From positions 1,302,001 to 1,366,000 of the forward strand of contig NZ_LWAE01000001.1 of NCBI RefSeq assembly GCF_001623875.1: a stretch of DNA of 64,000 nucleotides, given 5' to 3'. Every line of letters starts with the position of its first letter. Position 1 is the first letter of the stretch. Position numbers and translations under genes: made by a program. Shown piece after piece: positions 35,375 to 45,377 of the stretch. The stretch comes from Clostridium magnum DSM 2767 (GTDB lineage Bacteria > Bacillota > Clostridia > Clostridiales > Clostridiaceae). Below the pieces are notes generated by a model that was not told the origin of the DNA, did not search any database, and saw nothing but the letters and a program-made list of their open reading frames with translations.

Positions 35375-36592
35375 TTACTTAGAATCAGAAAAGATAGCTT
35401 CCTTAATTTTATTGTAAGCATATTCTATTGAAGAATCTAAATTATTGTTATTTTTCCCTCCACCTTGCGCAGCAAGTTCACTTCCTCCACCTTTTCCGTC
35501 AATTAGGGTTATTGCATCCTTTAAAAGAAGATTCATGTTGATAGTATTTACATCCTTTGAACGCATAAATATAAGTTGAGCTTTATCCTCAGTTTTTGCT
35601 CCAAATAAAACTACAACCTTTGAAAAGGAAACTAATTTTGAAGCCAAGAGAGAAACATATTTTAGATCAACCTTATCATATATAGATTTAAGAATCCGAA
35701 TACCTTCTATATTTTCGCAGGAGTTTAGCATACTTTGAACTTCGTACTGGGCAACTTCTGCTTTTAGTGAAGCTTTTTCAGAAAGAGCTTTATTAAGTTC
35801 CCCTGAAAGTTTTTCAACTTCATTTAAAAGATTGTTAGTGTTACAGGATAAAAGATTAGACATTTTGTCTATCCATTGATGTTTAGTAAGGTAGTCACAA
35901 ATCGCTCTTGAGCCGCATATAAACTCAATTCTTGTGCCAGAGTTAATTTTAGTTAGCTTAGTTACCTTAATTGCCTGTACCTCGATTGTTGAATTAGGGT
36001 GTAGTCCATCACAGGGACTTATATGCATATCGCCAATTTTAACTATTCTAATTTTTTCACCTGGTTTTAGAGAGACTTTTTTTAATGATAATTTTTTTAA
36101 CTCAGATTTAGTTGGATATAGTATTTCTACTGCAATATTGTCAAAAATTATTTTGTTACACATTTCCTCACAATTTTTAATTTCAGAAACTCCAATAATT
36201 TTATCAACATCAATATATGAAGAACTATCTCCAATATGAAAAGCTATCGTACTTAAGTTGAATAATTGAAATAAAGAAGAAGAAATTATATGTTGGCCTA
36301 AGTGCTGCTGCATATAATCATATTTTCTTTTCCAATCTATAATGCATTTAACCTTATGTATTTTAGAAGGTTTTACTTCAATAACGTGGTATATTTTTTC
36401 GTTTTCTTCGTATACATGAGTTACAGGTGATCCGTTTATATAACCGACATCACATGGATGGAATTTACTTTGGGGATAAAAATAGGTTTTATCAAGTTCA
36501 ATATGATAATTGTTATTCTTCTCAATTGTATTTATGATCTCTGCAGTAAAGTCTTTCTGATATGGATTTTCATAGTAAAGATTTTCCAACAT
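35375..36592 (-). CDS. AlaX-like alanyl-tRNA editing protein with DHHA1 domain
   Basis: The 405-residue protein corresponds to the editing half of alanyl-tRNA synthetase (AlaX-L type), which hydrolyses Ser- or Gly-mischarged tRNA-Ala. Zinc ligands of the editing site are intact: HLGQH (about 94-98) and CDGLH (about 198-202). A coiled-coil segment (about 255-290) and a DHHA1 domain with the Gly-rich GKGGGSELAAQGGGK loop (about 365-379) follow. There is no aminoacylation domain. Start chosen at ATG 36592, preceded by AAAGGAG; the longer ATG at 36628 has no ribosome site. Confidence 0.9.
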   Translation of the reverse strand: MLENLYYENPYQKDFTAEIINTIEKNNNYHIELDKTYFYPQSKFHPCDVGYINGSPVTHVYEENEKIYHVIEVKPSKIHKVKCIIDWKRKYDYMQQHLGQHIISSSLFQLFNLSTIAFHIGDSSSYIDVDKIIGVSEIKNCEEMCNKIIFDNIAVEILYPTKSELKKLSLKKVSLKPGEKIRIVKIGDMHISPCDGLHPNSTIEVQAIKVTKLTKINSGTRIEFICGSRAICDYLTKHQWIDKMSNLLSCNTNNLLNEVEKLSGELNKALSEKASLKAEVAQYEVQSMLNSCENIEGIRILKSIYDKVDLKYVSLLASKLVSFSKVVVLFGAKTEDKAQLIFMRSKDVNTINMNLLLKDAITLIDGKGGGSELAAQGGGKNNNNLDSSIEYAYNKIKEAIFSDSK

Positions 36593-36642
36593 TGAACAAC
36601 TCCTTTGAATACTGTATTGTTGCCGCATATATATTTTAACAC

Positions 36643-36702
36643 AAAAAAGAGAACCTCAATCTGTATTTTTCACTAAAATTTACAGATTGAGACTCTTTTT
36701 AT
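36643..36702 (-). terminator. Terminator after the 108-residue protein gene
   Basis: AAAAGAG-CTCAATCTGTA / TACAGATTGAG-CTCTTTT stem with a T run on the minus strand. Confidence 0.85.
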
Positions 36703-36705
36703 AAA

Positions 36706-37032
36706 TTATTTAATACCTTTAATTTTTCCTCTTAGTGCTCTTAAACGTCCATTTACGTAGTTAATAAGTTCAGATTTATTATTTTTTACTTCCGCAGGAG
36801 CATTAGAAACTATACTAATAATATCTAATTTATTTCCTTTTATCTGCTCAGCAACTTCATAAGCTAAACAAATATTTTTTACTTTCCAGTATGCATTGTT
36901 AAATTCGTCTACTTGTCTTTTATTATAATAGCCTTTTTCAATACCAAATTGGAATAAGTCCGCAGCTGCTTCTAGTTCTTCTAAATCTTCAGCTTCTAAA
37001 GTTTCGTTAATGAGAACTTGAAATGGTTTCAT
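36706..37032 (-). CDS. Hypothetical 108-residue helical protein
   Basis: I do not recognise this protein. It is soluble, without Cys clusters or membrane segments, and appears mostly helical: an acidic N-terminal part (ETLEAEDLEELEAAADLFQFGIEKG) and a basic C-terminus (NGRLRALRGKIKGIK), which could bind nucleic acid. A good ribosome site (AAAGGGGGT) stands before the ATG and a terminator follows, so it is very likely a real, separately transcribed gene. It is divergent from the lysine-riboswitch permease, with copy 6 of the dispersed element between them. Confidence 0.75.
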   Translation of the reverse strand: MKPFQVLINETLEAEDLEELEAAADLFQFGIEKGYYNKRQVDEFNNAYWKVKNICLAYEVAEQIKGNKLDIISIVSNAPAEVKNNKSELINYVNGRLRALRGKIKGIK

Positions 37033-37127
37033 TTATAGTACCCCCTTTAATGAGATAATAATATTTTAAACTTATAATATGATTCATATACTGGATTATA
37101 TTGGTTCATATACTAGATGAACCATAT

Positions 37128-37305
37128 TTTATCCGATGACTACCCGCTCTAATACTTCTCTTCCTACCGTCAGAGAAGTAAAGAGCGGGTACGTCCCTGG
37201 ATTCGTTCAACTAAGAATCAGGTGGGGGTTAAATGCCTAAATGGCATTTAACGGGCAAAGCCCCGGGGTCGTAGACAAACCACATCTGATTCAAGTTTCA
37301 CTTCA
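37128..37305 (-). repeat. Dispersed two-hairpin intergenic element, copy 6 (with 53-nt cassette)
   Basis: The only copy in minus orientation. It carries the GC-rich cassette at about 37222-37276, practically identical to copies 3 and 8. Hairpin B base is ACCCGCTC / GAGCGGGT with a private loop. Confidence 0.92.
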
Positions 37306-37487
37306 TATGTAAAGTATAGTTCATATATAAATCTTATACAATAAATCAGCTATAATAATAACATCTTTTATCAAAAATATAAATACATTATTTATTAAAA
37401 ATATTTATATTTATATATTTTTTTCTCAAAATACATTATTTGCTACTTATTGTCAAGTACTTCTGTAAAAAAAATGAATGAAAAGTC

Positions 37488-37516
37488 TTTACTGAATACA
37501 AATTTTGATATATAAT
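37488..37516 (+). promoter_or_regulatory. Promoter of the lysine riboswitch transcript
   Basis: TTTACT (37488-37493), 17 bp, TATAAT (37511-37516). The start would fall about 10 nt upstream of the riboswitch P1 stem. Confidence 0.65.
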
Positions 37517-37529
37517 ATTTAATTGTAAG

Positions 37530-37712
37530 TGAATAACTGAGGTAGAGGAGCAGAATTTAAGAGTAAGATTGTGGAGATAAGCACTATGAAGCAATTAGAA
37601 AGGAAATTCTGCCGAAGTATACAGTAGAGGCTTTAATGCTGTATTGCTGGTTTTGCATAGAATATGTGCAGGACTGTCACAACGGACTAGTTTGTGGAGA
37701 GCTATCATTCAT
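37530..37712 (+). promoter_or_regulatory. Lysine riboswitch (L box)
   Basis: The class-defining conserved blocks occur in order: GAGGTAGAGGAGC, AAGAGTAA, GGAAATTCTGCCGAAG, CTGGTTTTGC, GGACTGTCACAACGGACTAG and TGTGGAGAGCTATC. The core is followed by a terminator hairpin, indicating transcriptional shut-off when lysine is bound. It controls the amino-acid permease downstream, which is therefore probably a lysine permease. Confidence 0.95.
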
Positions 37713-37750
37713 TGTAGAAATAATGTGTTTATGTCTGTAAATACAGGTTT

Positions 37751-37786
37751 CAATGCTCTGAGTGTATGCTTAGGGCATTTTTTATA
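37751..37786 (+). terminator. Riboswitch-controlled terminator
   Basis: AATGCTCT pairs with AGGGCATT, followed by six Ts; it is the expression platform of the lysine riboswitch. A second small hairpin, CTTATCGG / CCGATAAG at 37805-37831, then abuts the permease ribosome site GGAGG and could also affect translation. Confidence 0.85.
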
Positions 37787-37842
37787 TTTATCTTAGTTAT
37801 GTCACTTATCGGAAAAGTAAAAACCGATAAGGAGGTAGAAAA

Positions 37843-39295
37843 ATGGATAATAGAGCAGAAAAGAAGAGTGAAAATAATAATGAACTTAGAAGAAGCTTAA
37901 CGGCAAGACATCTTAATATGATTGCAATGGGGGGGCCATTGGAACAGGTATATTCTTAGCTCTTGGAGCTACAATTAACCAAGCTGGCCCAGGGGAGCAT
38001 TAGCTGCTTATGGTTGTATAGGTATTATGGTTTATTTTTTAATGACTAGTTTAGGTGAAATGGCAACATTTATGCCAGACTCAGGTTCTTTTGGAACATA
38101 TGCATCAAAATTTGTTGATCCAGCCTTTGGATTTGCAATGGGGTGGAATTATTGGTACAATTGGGCAATTACTGTTGCAGCGGAAATGGTTGCAGGTGCC
38201 CTTCTTATGAAATATTGGTTTCCTGATGTGCCAGCGCTTCTTTGGAGTGTTTTATTCCTTATATTAATAGTTGTGCTTAATCTTTTATCAGCAAGAGCTT
38301 ATGGTGAATCAGAATACTGGTTTGCAAGTATTAAAGTTATTACAGTTATTATATTTTTATTAGTAGGTGTTGCAACAATAGTAGGAATAATAGGTGGGCA
38401 GGCAGTAGGGTTTAAAAACTTTACAGTTGGAGAAGCACCATTTGTTGGAGGAGCTAAATCAATTTTCATGGTATTTTTAATTGCTGGTTTTTCGTTCCAA
38501 GGAACAGAACTTGTTGGTGTGGCAGCTGGAGAAAGTGAAGATCCAGAGAAGAATATACCAAAAGCTATTAATACAATATTCTGGAGAATATTGATATTCT
38601 ATTTAGGAACAATATTTGTTGTAGGTGCATTAATTCCTTATATGGATGCTGGAGTTGATACAAGTCCTTTTACAATGGTATTCGAGAAAGCTGGTATAGC
38701 AGCAGCGGCTTCATTAATGAATGCAGTTATCCTAACTTCAGTATTATCAGCAGGAAACTCAGGAATGTATGCTTCAAGTAGAATGTTATATGCAATGGCT
38801 AAGGATGGTAAGGCACCAGCATGGCTTGCAAAAGTTAACTCAAGAGGAGTTCCTATAAATTCTTTAATAGCTACTACAATAGTAGCATCACTTTGTTTCT
38901 TAACAGGCCTTTATGCAGAGAAAACTGTTTATGTATGGCTTGTAGCAGCTTCAGGACTTGCAGGTTTTGTTACATGGATTGGTATAGCATTATGCCATTA
39001 TCGTTTCCGTAAAGCTTATGTTGCTCAAGGACGTGACTTAGGAAAGTTAAAGTATGTAGCAAAGCTATTTCCGTTAGGACCAATTATAGCCCTAGTATTA
39101 TGTACAGTTGTTACATTGGGCCAAGGACTTAGCTATTTTGAAGCAGATAAAATAGACTGGAGTGGAGTAATTTCTTCATATATTGGATTACCATTATTTA
39201 TAGCATTATGGTGGGGATATAAAAGAAAACACAATACAAAAGTTGTTGACTTAATGGATGTTGATTTTTCTACTAATGAAAAAAATATATCTTAA
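37843..39295 (+). pseudogene. lysP: Lysine-type amino acid permease, two frameshifts
   Basis: An APC-family transporter (LysP-like, about 480 residues when repaired). The start (MDNRAEKKSENNNELRRSL) follows AAGGAGG. The frame breaks in the G run at 37929-37935, where one missing base changes the family sequence MGGTIGTGIFLALG, and again in the G run 37992-37995 (NQAGPGGALAAYG). Both are single-base losses; after the second, reading is open to 39295 with about eleven helices, including the conserved SFQGTELVGVAAGESEDP. With two errors in 65 bp in G runs and an otherwise perfect gene, I suspect sequencing error, but a recent null mutation is possible. Confidence 0.88.
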
Positions 39296-39313
39296 TAATA
39301 ATTAACTACTTAA

Positions 39314-39365
39314 AATAGCCCTAGTAAGTTATCACTAAATTGTGCTAACTAGCTAGGGTTATACT
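39314..39365 (+). terminator. Probable terminator after the permease
   Basis: ATAGCCCTAG pairs with CTAGGGTTAT over an internal hairpin; the T tail is weak. Confidence 0.6.
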
Positions 39366-39432
39366 GATTTCTAGCTATTAATAAAACTTTATTATGGTAT
39401 CTTTGATAAGTTTTTTTTAAATATGAAAGTTG

Positions 39433-39891
39433 CTATTTTAACATACTGTATAGATACACAAATCTAGTTGCGTGTTCTTGCTCATCTGTAATAATTTCAT
39501 AAAGCATATCTCTCATCTGCATTGTACGAAGCATAGAGAAAATTTTCCTATATAATTCAACAGCTTCAAGTTCACCATTTATGCTGCTTTCTACAGCAGG
39601 TAGTAGAGATTTATATTCCTCAACCTTTGGATCAGGAACGTCATATTTTTTTCCAGTAAGCATATAAACAATATTTTGAAACATTTTGTAATGTTTCATT
39701 TCATCCTTGTAAGCAAATTCAATTTGTTTACGAACTTTATCCTTGTCAGTCATTCCTATCATTTTTTTGTATTTTATTGTATCATGTTTTTCATCCTTCA
39801 TTGCCTCAGTAATAAGATTTAATAAAGTTTGATCTTGACGATACATGCTCATGCAATAATCGCAGTCATTAATATTCCTATCGTTGAACAA
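39433..39891 (-). CDS. Ferritin-like/rubrerythrin-like diiron protein
   Basis: The 152-residue four-helix protein has paired diiron-ligand motifs: DEKHD (about 33-37), KDEMKHY (about 62-68), GELEAVELY (about 106-114) and DEQEHATRF (about 136-144). There is no rubredoxin domain. A function in peroxide or iron handling in an anaerobe is the usual expectation, unproven for this group. Start is TTG 39891, eight bases after AAGGAGG. It stands alone, divergent from the his operon. Confidence 0.82.
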   Translation of the reverse strand: MFNDRNINDCDYCMSMYRQDQTLLNLITEAMKDEKHDTIKYKKMIGMTDKDKVRKQIEFAYKDEMKHYKMFQNIVYMLTGKKYDVPDPKVEEYKSLLPAVESSINGELEAVELYRKIFSMLRTMQMRDMLYEIITDEQEHATRFVYLYSMLK

Positions 39892-39999
39892 GGTATGTTC
39901 CTCCTTAATATTAGTAATAATAAATAGGAAGGCTTGCTAAAAGCACTTCAATATATTCTATGTGATATACTAATATCTGAGCACTAAAGAATTGTTTTT

Positions 40000-40042
40000 G
40001 AATTTAATAGTATAAAAAATTTTTAAACTATTGAATTTTTTA
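40000..40042 (+). terminator. Terminator-like hairpin in the his leader
   Basis: AATTTAATAGT pairs with ACTATTGAATT and is followed by a T run, about 85 bp before hisZ. A TGATATACT extended -10 at 39963-39971 would place it inside a his leader, as an attenuator. No T-box sequence is present. It may instead be a plain terminator. Confidence 0.45.
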
Positions 40043-40126
40043 AAATAAACTGTTATTATATCACTATAGTAATTTAAAACTTTATCATGATGAATTGGTA
40101 AAGTAAAAGATGGGGAAGTGAAGTAG

Positions 40127-41311
40127 ATGATAAATTGGAGAAGATATATACCAGAGGGTACAAGGGACATTTTATTTCAAGAGTGCAGCGGAAAAATAGA
40201 ACTAGAAAATATTTTAAGAAAAATTTATATAGATAGCGGGTTTTTAGAGGTAATATCGCCAACATTGGAATTTTATGATGTATTTAGTGGAGAAAATGCT
40301 ACGTTACCTCAAGAAAAAATGTATAAGCTTTTTGATAGTCAAGGAAGAATATTAGTTTTAAGAGCGGATATGACAACACCTATAGCTAGAATAGCTGCTA
40401 CTAAATTAAGAGATATAGCTCATCCGTTAAAGTTATGCTATACATCAAATGTATATAGATTAAATGAAAGTTTGAATGGTAAAAATAGTGAATTTACTCA
40501 ATCAGGTATTGAGATAATTGGAGTTAAGAGCATTAAAGCAGATGCAGAAGTAATAATAACAGGTATAGCAGCACTACTTAAATGTGGCCTTAAAGATTTT
40601 AAAGTTGAATTAGGTCAGGCTGAATTTTTCAAAGCCATTATGGAAGAGATTGATTTAATGGATGACGAGAAGGAAAAGTTAAGAAGATTTATAGAAGATA
40701 AAAACTTTACTGCTCTTTCAGAACTTTTACAGGATAAAGAGGATAAGATAGATGAAAAGAATCTGTGTATTTTAAAAGAACTTCCAAAGCTGTTTGGAGA
40801 TATAAAGGTACTGGATAAAGCTGCGGAGTTAACAGATAATGTTAAAGCACTTGAGGCACTAGAGAGCATAAGAAAAGTTTATAATATAATACAAAGTACA
40901 GGACTTTCTGAGTATTTATCTATAGATTTAGGTATGGTGCAGAATTTAAATTATTATACAGGAATAATTTTTAGAGGATATGCTCACGGGGTAGGTGGAA
41001 GCATACTAAGTGGAGGAAGATACGATAATCTTCTATCTCAGTTTGGAGAGGAGCAACCTGCTACAGGGCTTGCTATAGATGTAGATAGTATAATGGCAGC
41101 TCTTGAAAATTCTGAATCTAAGAGGGCAAAGAATAGGGAAAAAGTATTAATTTATTATAAAGAAGATAGTTTTAAAGAGGCCTACAGCAAAGCAGTAGAA
41201 TTTAGAAAAAATAATATAGTTGCAGAACTTAGTCTCATGGATTCAGAAGAGGAAGCAATGGAATATGCGAAAAAGAAGGGAATAAATAGAGTTATTAAAA
41301 TTAATGATTAG
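40127..41311 (+). CDS. hisZ: ATP phosphoribosyltransferase regulatory subunit HisZ
   Basis: HisZ is a HisRS-like protein that forms the active, histidine-inhibited complex with the short HisG. The 394-residue sequence has class II synthetase-like motifs (PEGTRDILFQE near 9; LRADMTTPIARIAA near 86; YYTGIIFRGYAHGVGG near 274) but is too divergent to be a synthetase. First gene of hisZGDBHACFIE. Its weak ribosome site is GGGGAAGTGA. Confidence 0.94.
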   Translation: MINWRRYIPEGTRDILFQECSGKIELENILRKIYIDSGFLEVISPTLEFYDVFSGENATLPQEKMYKLFDSQGRILVLRADMTTPIARIAATKLRDIAHPLKLCYTSNVYRLNESLNGKNSEFTQSGIEIIGVKSIKADAEVIITGIAALLKCGLKDFKVELGQAEFFKAIMEEIDLMDDEKEKLRRFIEDKNFTALSELLQDKEDKIDEKNLCILKELPKLFGDIKVLDKAAELTDNVKALEALESIRKVYNIIQSTGLSEYLSIDLGMVQNLNYYTGIIFRGYAHGVGGSILSGGRYDNLLSQFGEEQPATGLAIDVDSIMAALENSESKRAKNREKVLIYYKEDSFKEAYSKAVEFRKNNIVAELSLMDSEEEAMEYAKKKGINRVIKIND

Positions 41312-41375
41312 GTAATGTTTTTAGAAAAAGGTAGATTTTTTATATCAATAATTAAATGGAATGGGGAGCTTCAGT

Positions 41376-42038
41376 ATGGAAAATAAAAAAACTGTTAGGA
41401 TAGCTTTAACAAAAGGAAGAATTGAAGAGAGTGCTATAGATATATTTCAGGCAGCGGGAATAGATTGCAGTCAGCTTTTAAATAAAGGAAGGAAGCTTAT
41501 ATTCCGTAATGAAGATTGTAATATAGAATTTGTCCTTGTAAAAGCTGCAGATGTTTTAACTTATATAGAACATGGTGTTGTTGACATTGGTATAGTTGGA
41601 AAAGATACATTGATGGAGCAGAATAAAAAGTTTTATGAAGTTCTAGATTTAAGATTTGGTTGTTGTAAGTTCTCTGTAGCAGGACCTAAAAATTCAAATT
41701 TTTATCAAGGATATAACAAAAAGAAAATAGCTACAAAATACCCTAATGTAGCAAGAGATTATTTTAGAAAAACTGGACAGGATGTAGAAATTATAAAGAT
41801 AGAAGGTTCTGTTGAGTTAGCGCCAATATTAGGCTTAGTTGATGCAATAGTTGATATAGTAGAAACAGGTAGTACTTTAAAAGAAAATGGGTTGACGGTT
41901 TATGAAGACATATGCAGTATAAGTGCAAGAATGATAGTAAATGTAGCTAGTATTAAAATGAAAAAGGACGAAATAGAAGAAATAATAGAAAAAGTTCAAA
42001 GGGAAGTTAAAAGAAGAGAAGAGATAACTGAGGACTAA
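41376..42038 (+). CDS. hisG: ATP phosphoribosyltransferase, short form HisG
   Basis: Catalyses the first step of histidine synthesis (ATP + PRPP). The 220-residue short form needs HisZ, which is encoded just upstream. The PRPP-binding loop IVDIVETGSTLKENGL (about 163-178) is intact. The start is ATG 41376 (MENKKTVRIALTKGRIEE) rather than the ATG at 41361, whose product would precede the ribosome site. Confidence 0.95.
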   Translation: MENKKTVRIALTKGRIEESAIDIFQAAGIDCSQLLNKGRKLIFRNEDCNIEFVLVKAADVLTYIEHGVVDIGIVGKDTLMEQNKKFYEVLDLRFGCCKFSVAGPKNSNFYQGYNKKKIATKYPNVARDYFRKTGQDVEIIKIEGSVELAPILGLVDAIVDIVETGSTLKENGLTVYEDICSISARMIVNVASIKMKKDEIEEIIEKVQREVKRREEITED

Positions 42039-42087
42039 GAATTAATTGTCTTTTAATTCCTAGATAGATCATATTGGAGGATGCATT

Positions 42088-43392
42088 ATGGAAAAAGAAA
42101 TTATAAGTATAGTATATGGTAATACAGAAGAAGGAAGTAGATATCTAAGTACATTGAGAGACAGAGAGGAAAGTGTTCAGCAGGAAGTAATCCTCAGGGT
42201 TGAAGAAATACTAAATAATATAAAAGAGCAGGGAAATAGAGCTTTAATAGAGTATACTAATAAATTTGATAGTGAAAATGTTAATGAAAATAATCTTTGT
42301 GTAAACAAAGAAGAAATAGAAGAGGCTTATAAGATTGTAGATAAGGAATTCCTAGAAGCCATCAAATTAGCGGCTGAAAACATTAGATTTTTCCATGAAA
42401 AACAAAAGAAAAATTCATGGATGGTAACAAAAGAAATGGGAGTAATACTAGGACAAAATATTCGTCCTTTAGAAAATGTAGGGATATATGTACCGGGAGG
42501 TACTGCATCCTATCCATCATCCGTATTAATGAATGCAATACCTGCTAAAGTGGCTGGAGTTACTAATGTAGTGATGGTTACACCTCCTTCAAAGGATGGA
42601 AGTATAAATCCTAATATACTTGTAGCAGCAGACATAGCAGGTGTAGATAAAATATATAAAGTAGGTGGAGCTCAAGCAGTAGGTGCCCTTGCCTTTGGTA
42701 CAGAAACTATAGATAAGGTAGATAAGATAGTGGGACCGGGGAATATATATGTAGCAATGGCTAAAAAGAGTGTCTATGGATATGTAGATATAGATATGAT
42801 AGCAGGACCAAGCGAGATTTTGATTATAGCTGATGAGGAAGCAAATCCAGAATATATAGCAGCAGATTTAATGTCTCAAGCAGAACATGATAGGTTAGCT
42901 TCATCAGTATTAGTTACTAATTCATTAAAACTGGCAGAAGAAGTTAAGTCAGAATTGACAAGACAAGTAGAAAGCTTAAGTCGTAAGGATATAATATTAG
43001 ATTCTTTACAGAATTACGGTGTAATAATAATAGTAGATAGCATAAAAGAAGCAATAGATATGTCTAATAAAATAGCACCGGAACATTTAGAACTTTGTGT
43101 AAAAGAACCATTTTTAATACTAGGAGATATTAAAAATGCAGGTTCAATATTCTTAGGTGATTATGCACCAGAACCTCTTGGAGATTATATAGCAGGACCT
43201 AATCATGTGCTTCCAACTAGTGGAACAGCAAGATTCTTCTCACCACTTTCTGTAGATGATTTTGTGAAGAAATCAAGCTTTATACACTATTCAAAAGAGG
43301 CCCTTTTAGGAGTAGGGAAAAAGATAGTTAAGCTTGCAGAAACAGAAGGACTTACAGCTCACGCTAATTCCATAAGTGTAAGAATGAAATAG
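42088..43392 (+). CDS. hisD: Histidinol dehydrogenase
   Basis: Performs the last two oxidations, histidinol to histidine, with NAD+ and Zn2+. The 434-residue protein shows the signature region [15 protein letters not shown] and the metal/substrate segment [12 protein letters not shown] (about 263-274), plus [12 protein letters not shown] with the conserved Glu-His. Normal length. TTGGAGG precedes the ATG. Confidence 0.96.
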   Translation: MEKEIISIVYGNTEEGSRYLSTLRDREESVQQEVILRVEEILNNIKEQGNRALIEYTNKFDSENVNENNLCVNKEEIEEAYKIVDKEFLEAIKLAAENIRFFHEKQKKNSWMVTKEMGVILGQNIRPLENVGIYVPGGTASYPSSVLMNAIPAKVAGVTNVVMVTPPSKDGSINPNILVAADIAGVDKIYKVGGAQAVGALAFGTETIDKVDKIVGPGNIYVAMAKKSVYGYVDIDMIAGPSEILIIADEEANPEYIAADLMSQAEHDRLASSVLVTNSLKLAEEVKSELTRQVESLSRKDIILDSLQNYGVIIIVDSIKEAIDMSNKIAPEHLELCVKEPFLILGDIKNAGSIFLGDYAPEPLGDYIAGPNHVLPTSGTARFFSPLSVDDFVKKSSFIHYSKEALLGVGKKIVKLAETEGLTAHANSISVRMK

Positions 43393-43410
43393 AAGTGGAG
43401 GAGTAAAGAT

Positions 43411-44004
43411 ATGAGCACTGATAGAATAGCTCAACTTGATAGAAAGACAAATGAAACTAACATTACTATAGAAGTCAATTTAGATGGAGACGGAATATAC
43501 AATATAGATACTGGAATCGGTTTTTTTGATCATATGCTTACTCTTGCTGCAAAGCATGGGATAATGGATTTGAATGTAAAAGCTGAGGGAGATCTATATG
43601 TAGATGCCCATCACACTGTAGAGGATGTAGGAATAGCACTTGGAAAGTGTATTGAGAAGGCATTAGGGGATAAGAAGGGAATAACAAGATATGGCACATC
43701 ATTTCTTCCTATGGACGAAACTTTAGCTTTGGTTTCTATGGATATAAGTGGTCGTCCTTATTTGGTTTTTGAAGCTGAATTTAACTCTCCGATGGTTGGA
43801 GAAATGGATACAGAGCTAGTAGAAGAATTTTTTAGAGCGGTAGCTTTTAATGCAGGAATAACTGTTCATGCAAAAGTGCTTTATGGTAAAAATGCTCATC
43901 ATATGATAGAGGCGTTGTTTAAGGCTTTTGGAAGAGCGCTTAGGGAAGCAGTGACTAAGGATGAAAGAATAAAAGGTGTTATGTCAACAAAAGGAAGCCT
44001 GTAA
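43411..44004 (+). CDS. hisB: Imidazoleglycerol-phosphate dehydratase
   Basis: The 197-residue monofunctional IGP dehydratase has the two manganese-binding His motifs, [14 protein letters not shown] (about 69-82) and [18 protein letters not shown] (about 167-184). It has no phosphatase domain, so histidinol phosphatase must be separate; the PHP protein encoded at 52512-53282 fills this need. GTGGAGG precedes the ATG. Confidence 0.96.
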   Translation: MSTDRIAQLDRKTNETNITIEVNLDGDGIYNIDTGIGFFDHMLTLAAKHGIMDLNVKAEGDLYVDAHHTVEDVGIALGKCIEKALGDKKGITRYGTSFLPMDETLALVSMDISGRPYLVFEAEFNSPMVGEMDTELVEEFFRAVAFNAGITVHAKVLYGKNAHHMIEALFKAFGRALREAVTKDERIKGVMSTKGSL

Positions 44005-44016
44005 GGAGGGATAATT

Positions 44017-44625
44017 TTGATTTCTATTATAGATTACGGTATGGGAAATTTAAGAAGTGTACAAAAAGCTTTAGAGAGTATTGGTGAAGAAGCAATAATA
44101 ACTTCAGACAAAGAACAAATAGAGAAAAGTGATGGAGTAATTTTACCAGGAGTTGGAGCATTTCCAGATGCTATGGAAAATTTAAAAAGTAAAGGGCTAG
44201 ATGAAACATTAAAACATGTAGTAGCTCAGAAAAAGCCTGTACTTGGAATATGCTTAGGAATGCAGTTATTATTTACTGAAGGTGAAGAAGTAAAACAATG
44301 TGAGGGATTAGGACTTATACAAGGAAAAATAAAAAAACTTTATGGAAATGTAAAAATTCCTCACATGGGGTGGAACAGTCTTAAAATTGATAAAAAGTGT
44401 GCATTACTTGAAGGCATAGATGAAGGCAGCTATGTGTATTTTGTACATTCTTTTTACGCAGAAATGGAAAATAAGGAAGATATTAGTGCAACAACTTTTT
44501 ATGAAATTGATGTACCAGCAATAGTTAGTGATGGAAATTTATTTGGAGCACAGTTTCATCCAGAAAAAAGCGGAGATGTAGGAATACAGATGCTTAAGAA
44601 TTTTGCAAAACTTACAAGGGGTTAA
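44017..44625 (+). CDS. hisH: Imidazole glycerol phosphate synthase glutaminase subunit
   Basis: Class I glutamine amidotransferase of 202 residues that feeds ammonia to HisF. The nucleophile Cys lies in [11 protein letters not shown] and the catalytic His-Pro-Glu in [11 protein letters not shown]. The start is TTG 44017 after AGGAGGG. Closely coupled to hisB and hisA. Confidence 0.95.
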   Translation: MISIIDYGMGNLRSVQKALESIGEEAIITSDKEQIEKSDGVILPGVGAFPDAMENLKSKGLDETLKHVVAQKKPVLGICLGMQLLFTEGEEVKQCEGLGLIQGKIKKLYGNVKIPHMGWNSLKIDKKCALLEGIDEGSYVYFVHSFYAEMENKEDISATTFYEIDVPAIVSDGNLFGAQFHPEKSGDVGIQMLKNFAKLTRG

Positions 44626-44638
44626 GGAGGATAAAATT

Positions 44639-45352
44639 ATGATAATATTTCCGGCTATAGATTTAAAAGATGGAAAGTGTGTAAGACTTTATCAAGGAAA
44701 GATGTCATCTTCAGAGGTTGTTGGTGAAGATGCTGTGAAAACTGCTTTAGGTTTTAAAAACTCAGGGGCAGAATATCTGCATATGGTAGATTTAGATGGT
44801 GCTGTAAAGGGATCACTTCAAAATATAGATGTAGTGCTAAGCGTTATTAAGGAAGTCAACATACCTGTGGAGCTAGGTGGAGGTATAAGAGATTTAGAGA
44901 CTATTGATACTCTTATAGAAAAAGGAATAAGCAGAGTTATACTTGGAACAGCAGCTTTAAATAATCCAGAAATGGTTAAAGAGGCTGTAAAAAAGCATGG
45001 TGAAAAGATTGCAGTGGGAATAGATGCTAAGGATGGATTAGTAGCTGTAGATGGATGGCTTAATGTGAGCAAGGTCAATTATATAGACTTTGCTAAGGAA
45101 ATGGAAAAAATAGGAATAAAGACAATTATATTTACTGATATAAGTAAGGATGGTACACTTCAAGGTCCTAATTTAGAACAATTGTCTAAGATACAAAATA
45201 GTGTAAGCTGTAATATAATAGCTTCCGGTGGAATTAAAGATATTAACGATTTAAAAGCTATAAATGAAATGGGTATTTATGGAGCTATTACAGGTAAAGC
45301 AATATATTCAGGAAATATAGATTTAAAAGAAGCTATAGAGTTATGTAAATAA
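44639..45352 (+). CDS. hisA: Phosphoribosylformimino-AICAR-phosphate isomerase
   Basis: The 237-residue TIM barrel isomerises ProFAR to PRFAR. The catalytic Asp residues lie in [17 protein letters not shown] (about 4-20) and VGIDAKDG (about 126-133), and the phosphate loops GGGIRD and ASGGIKD are both present. Start ATG 44639 follows AAGGAGG; the ORF could be read 12 codons further upstream, but this would overlap hisH. Confidence 0.95.
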   Translation: MIIFPAIDLKDGKCVRLYQGKMSSSEVVGEDAVKTALGFKNSGAEYLHMVDLDGAVKGSLQNIDVVLSVIKEVNIPVELGGGIRDLETIDTLIEKGISRVILGTAALNNPEMVKEAVKKHGEKIAVGIDAKDGLVAVDGWLNVSKVNYIDFAKEMEKIGIKTIIFTDISKDGTLQGPNLEQLSKIQNSVSCNIIASGGIKDINDLKAINEMGIYGAITGKAIYSGNIDLKEAIELCK

Positions 45353-45377
45353 TTATATTTAGAAGGTGTGATTAGTA

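Noticed and set aside
39900-40126. T-box leader before hisZ
   Set aside because: No AGTA-bulge Stem I, no TGGNACCGCG-type box; the space is too short.
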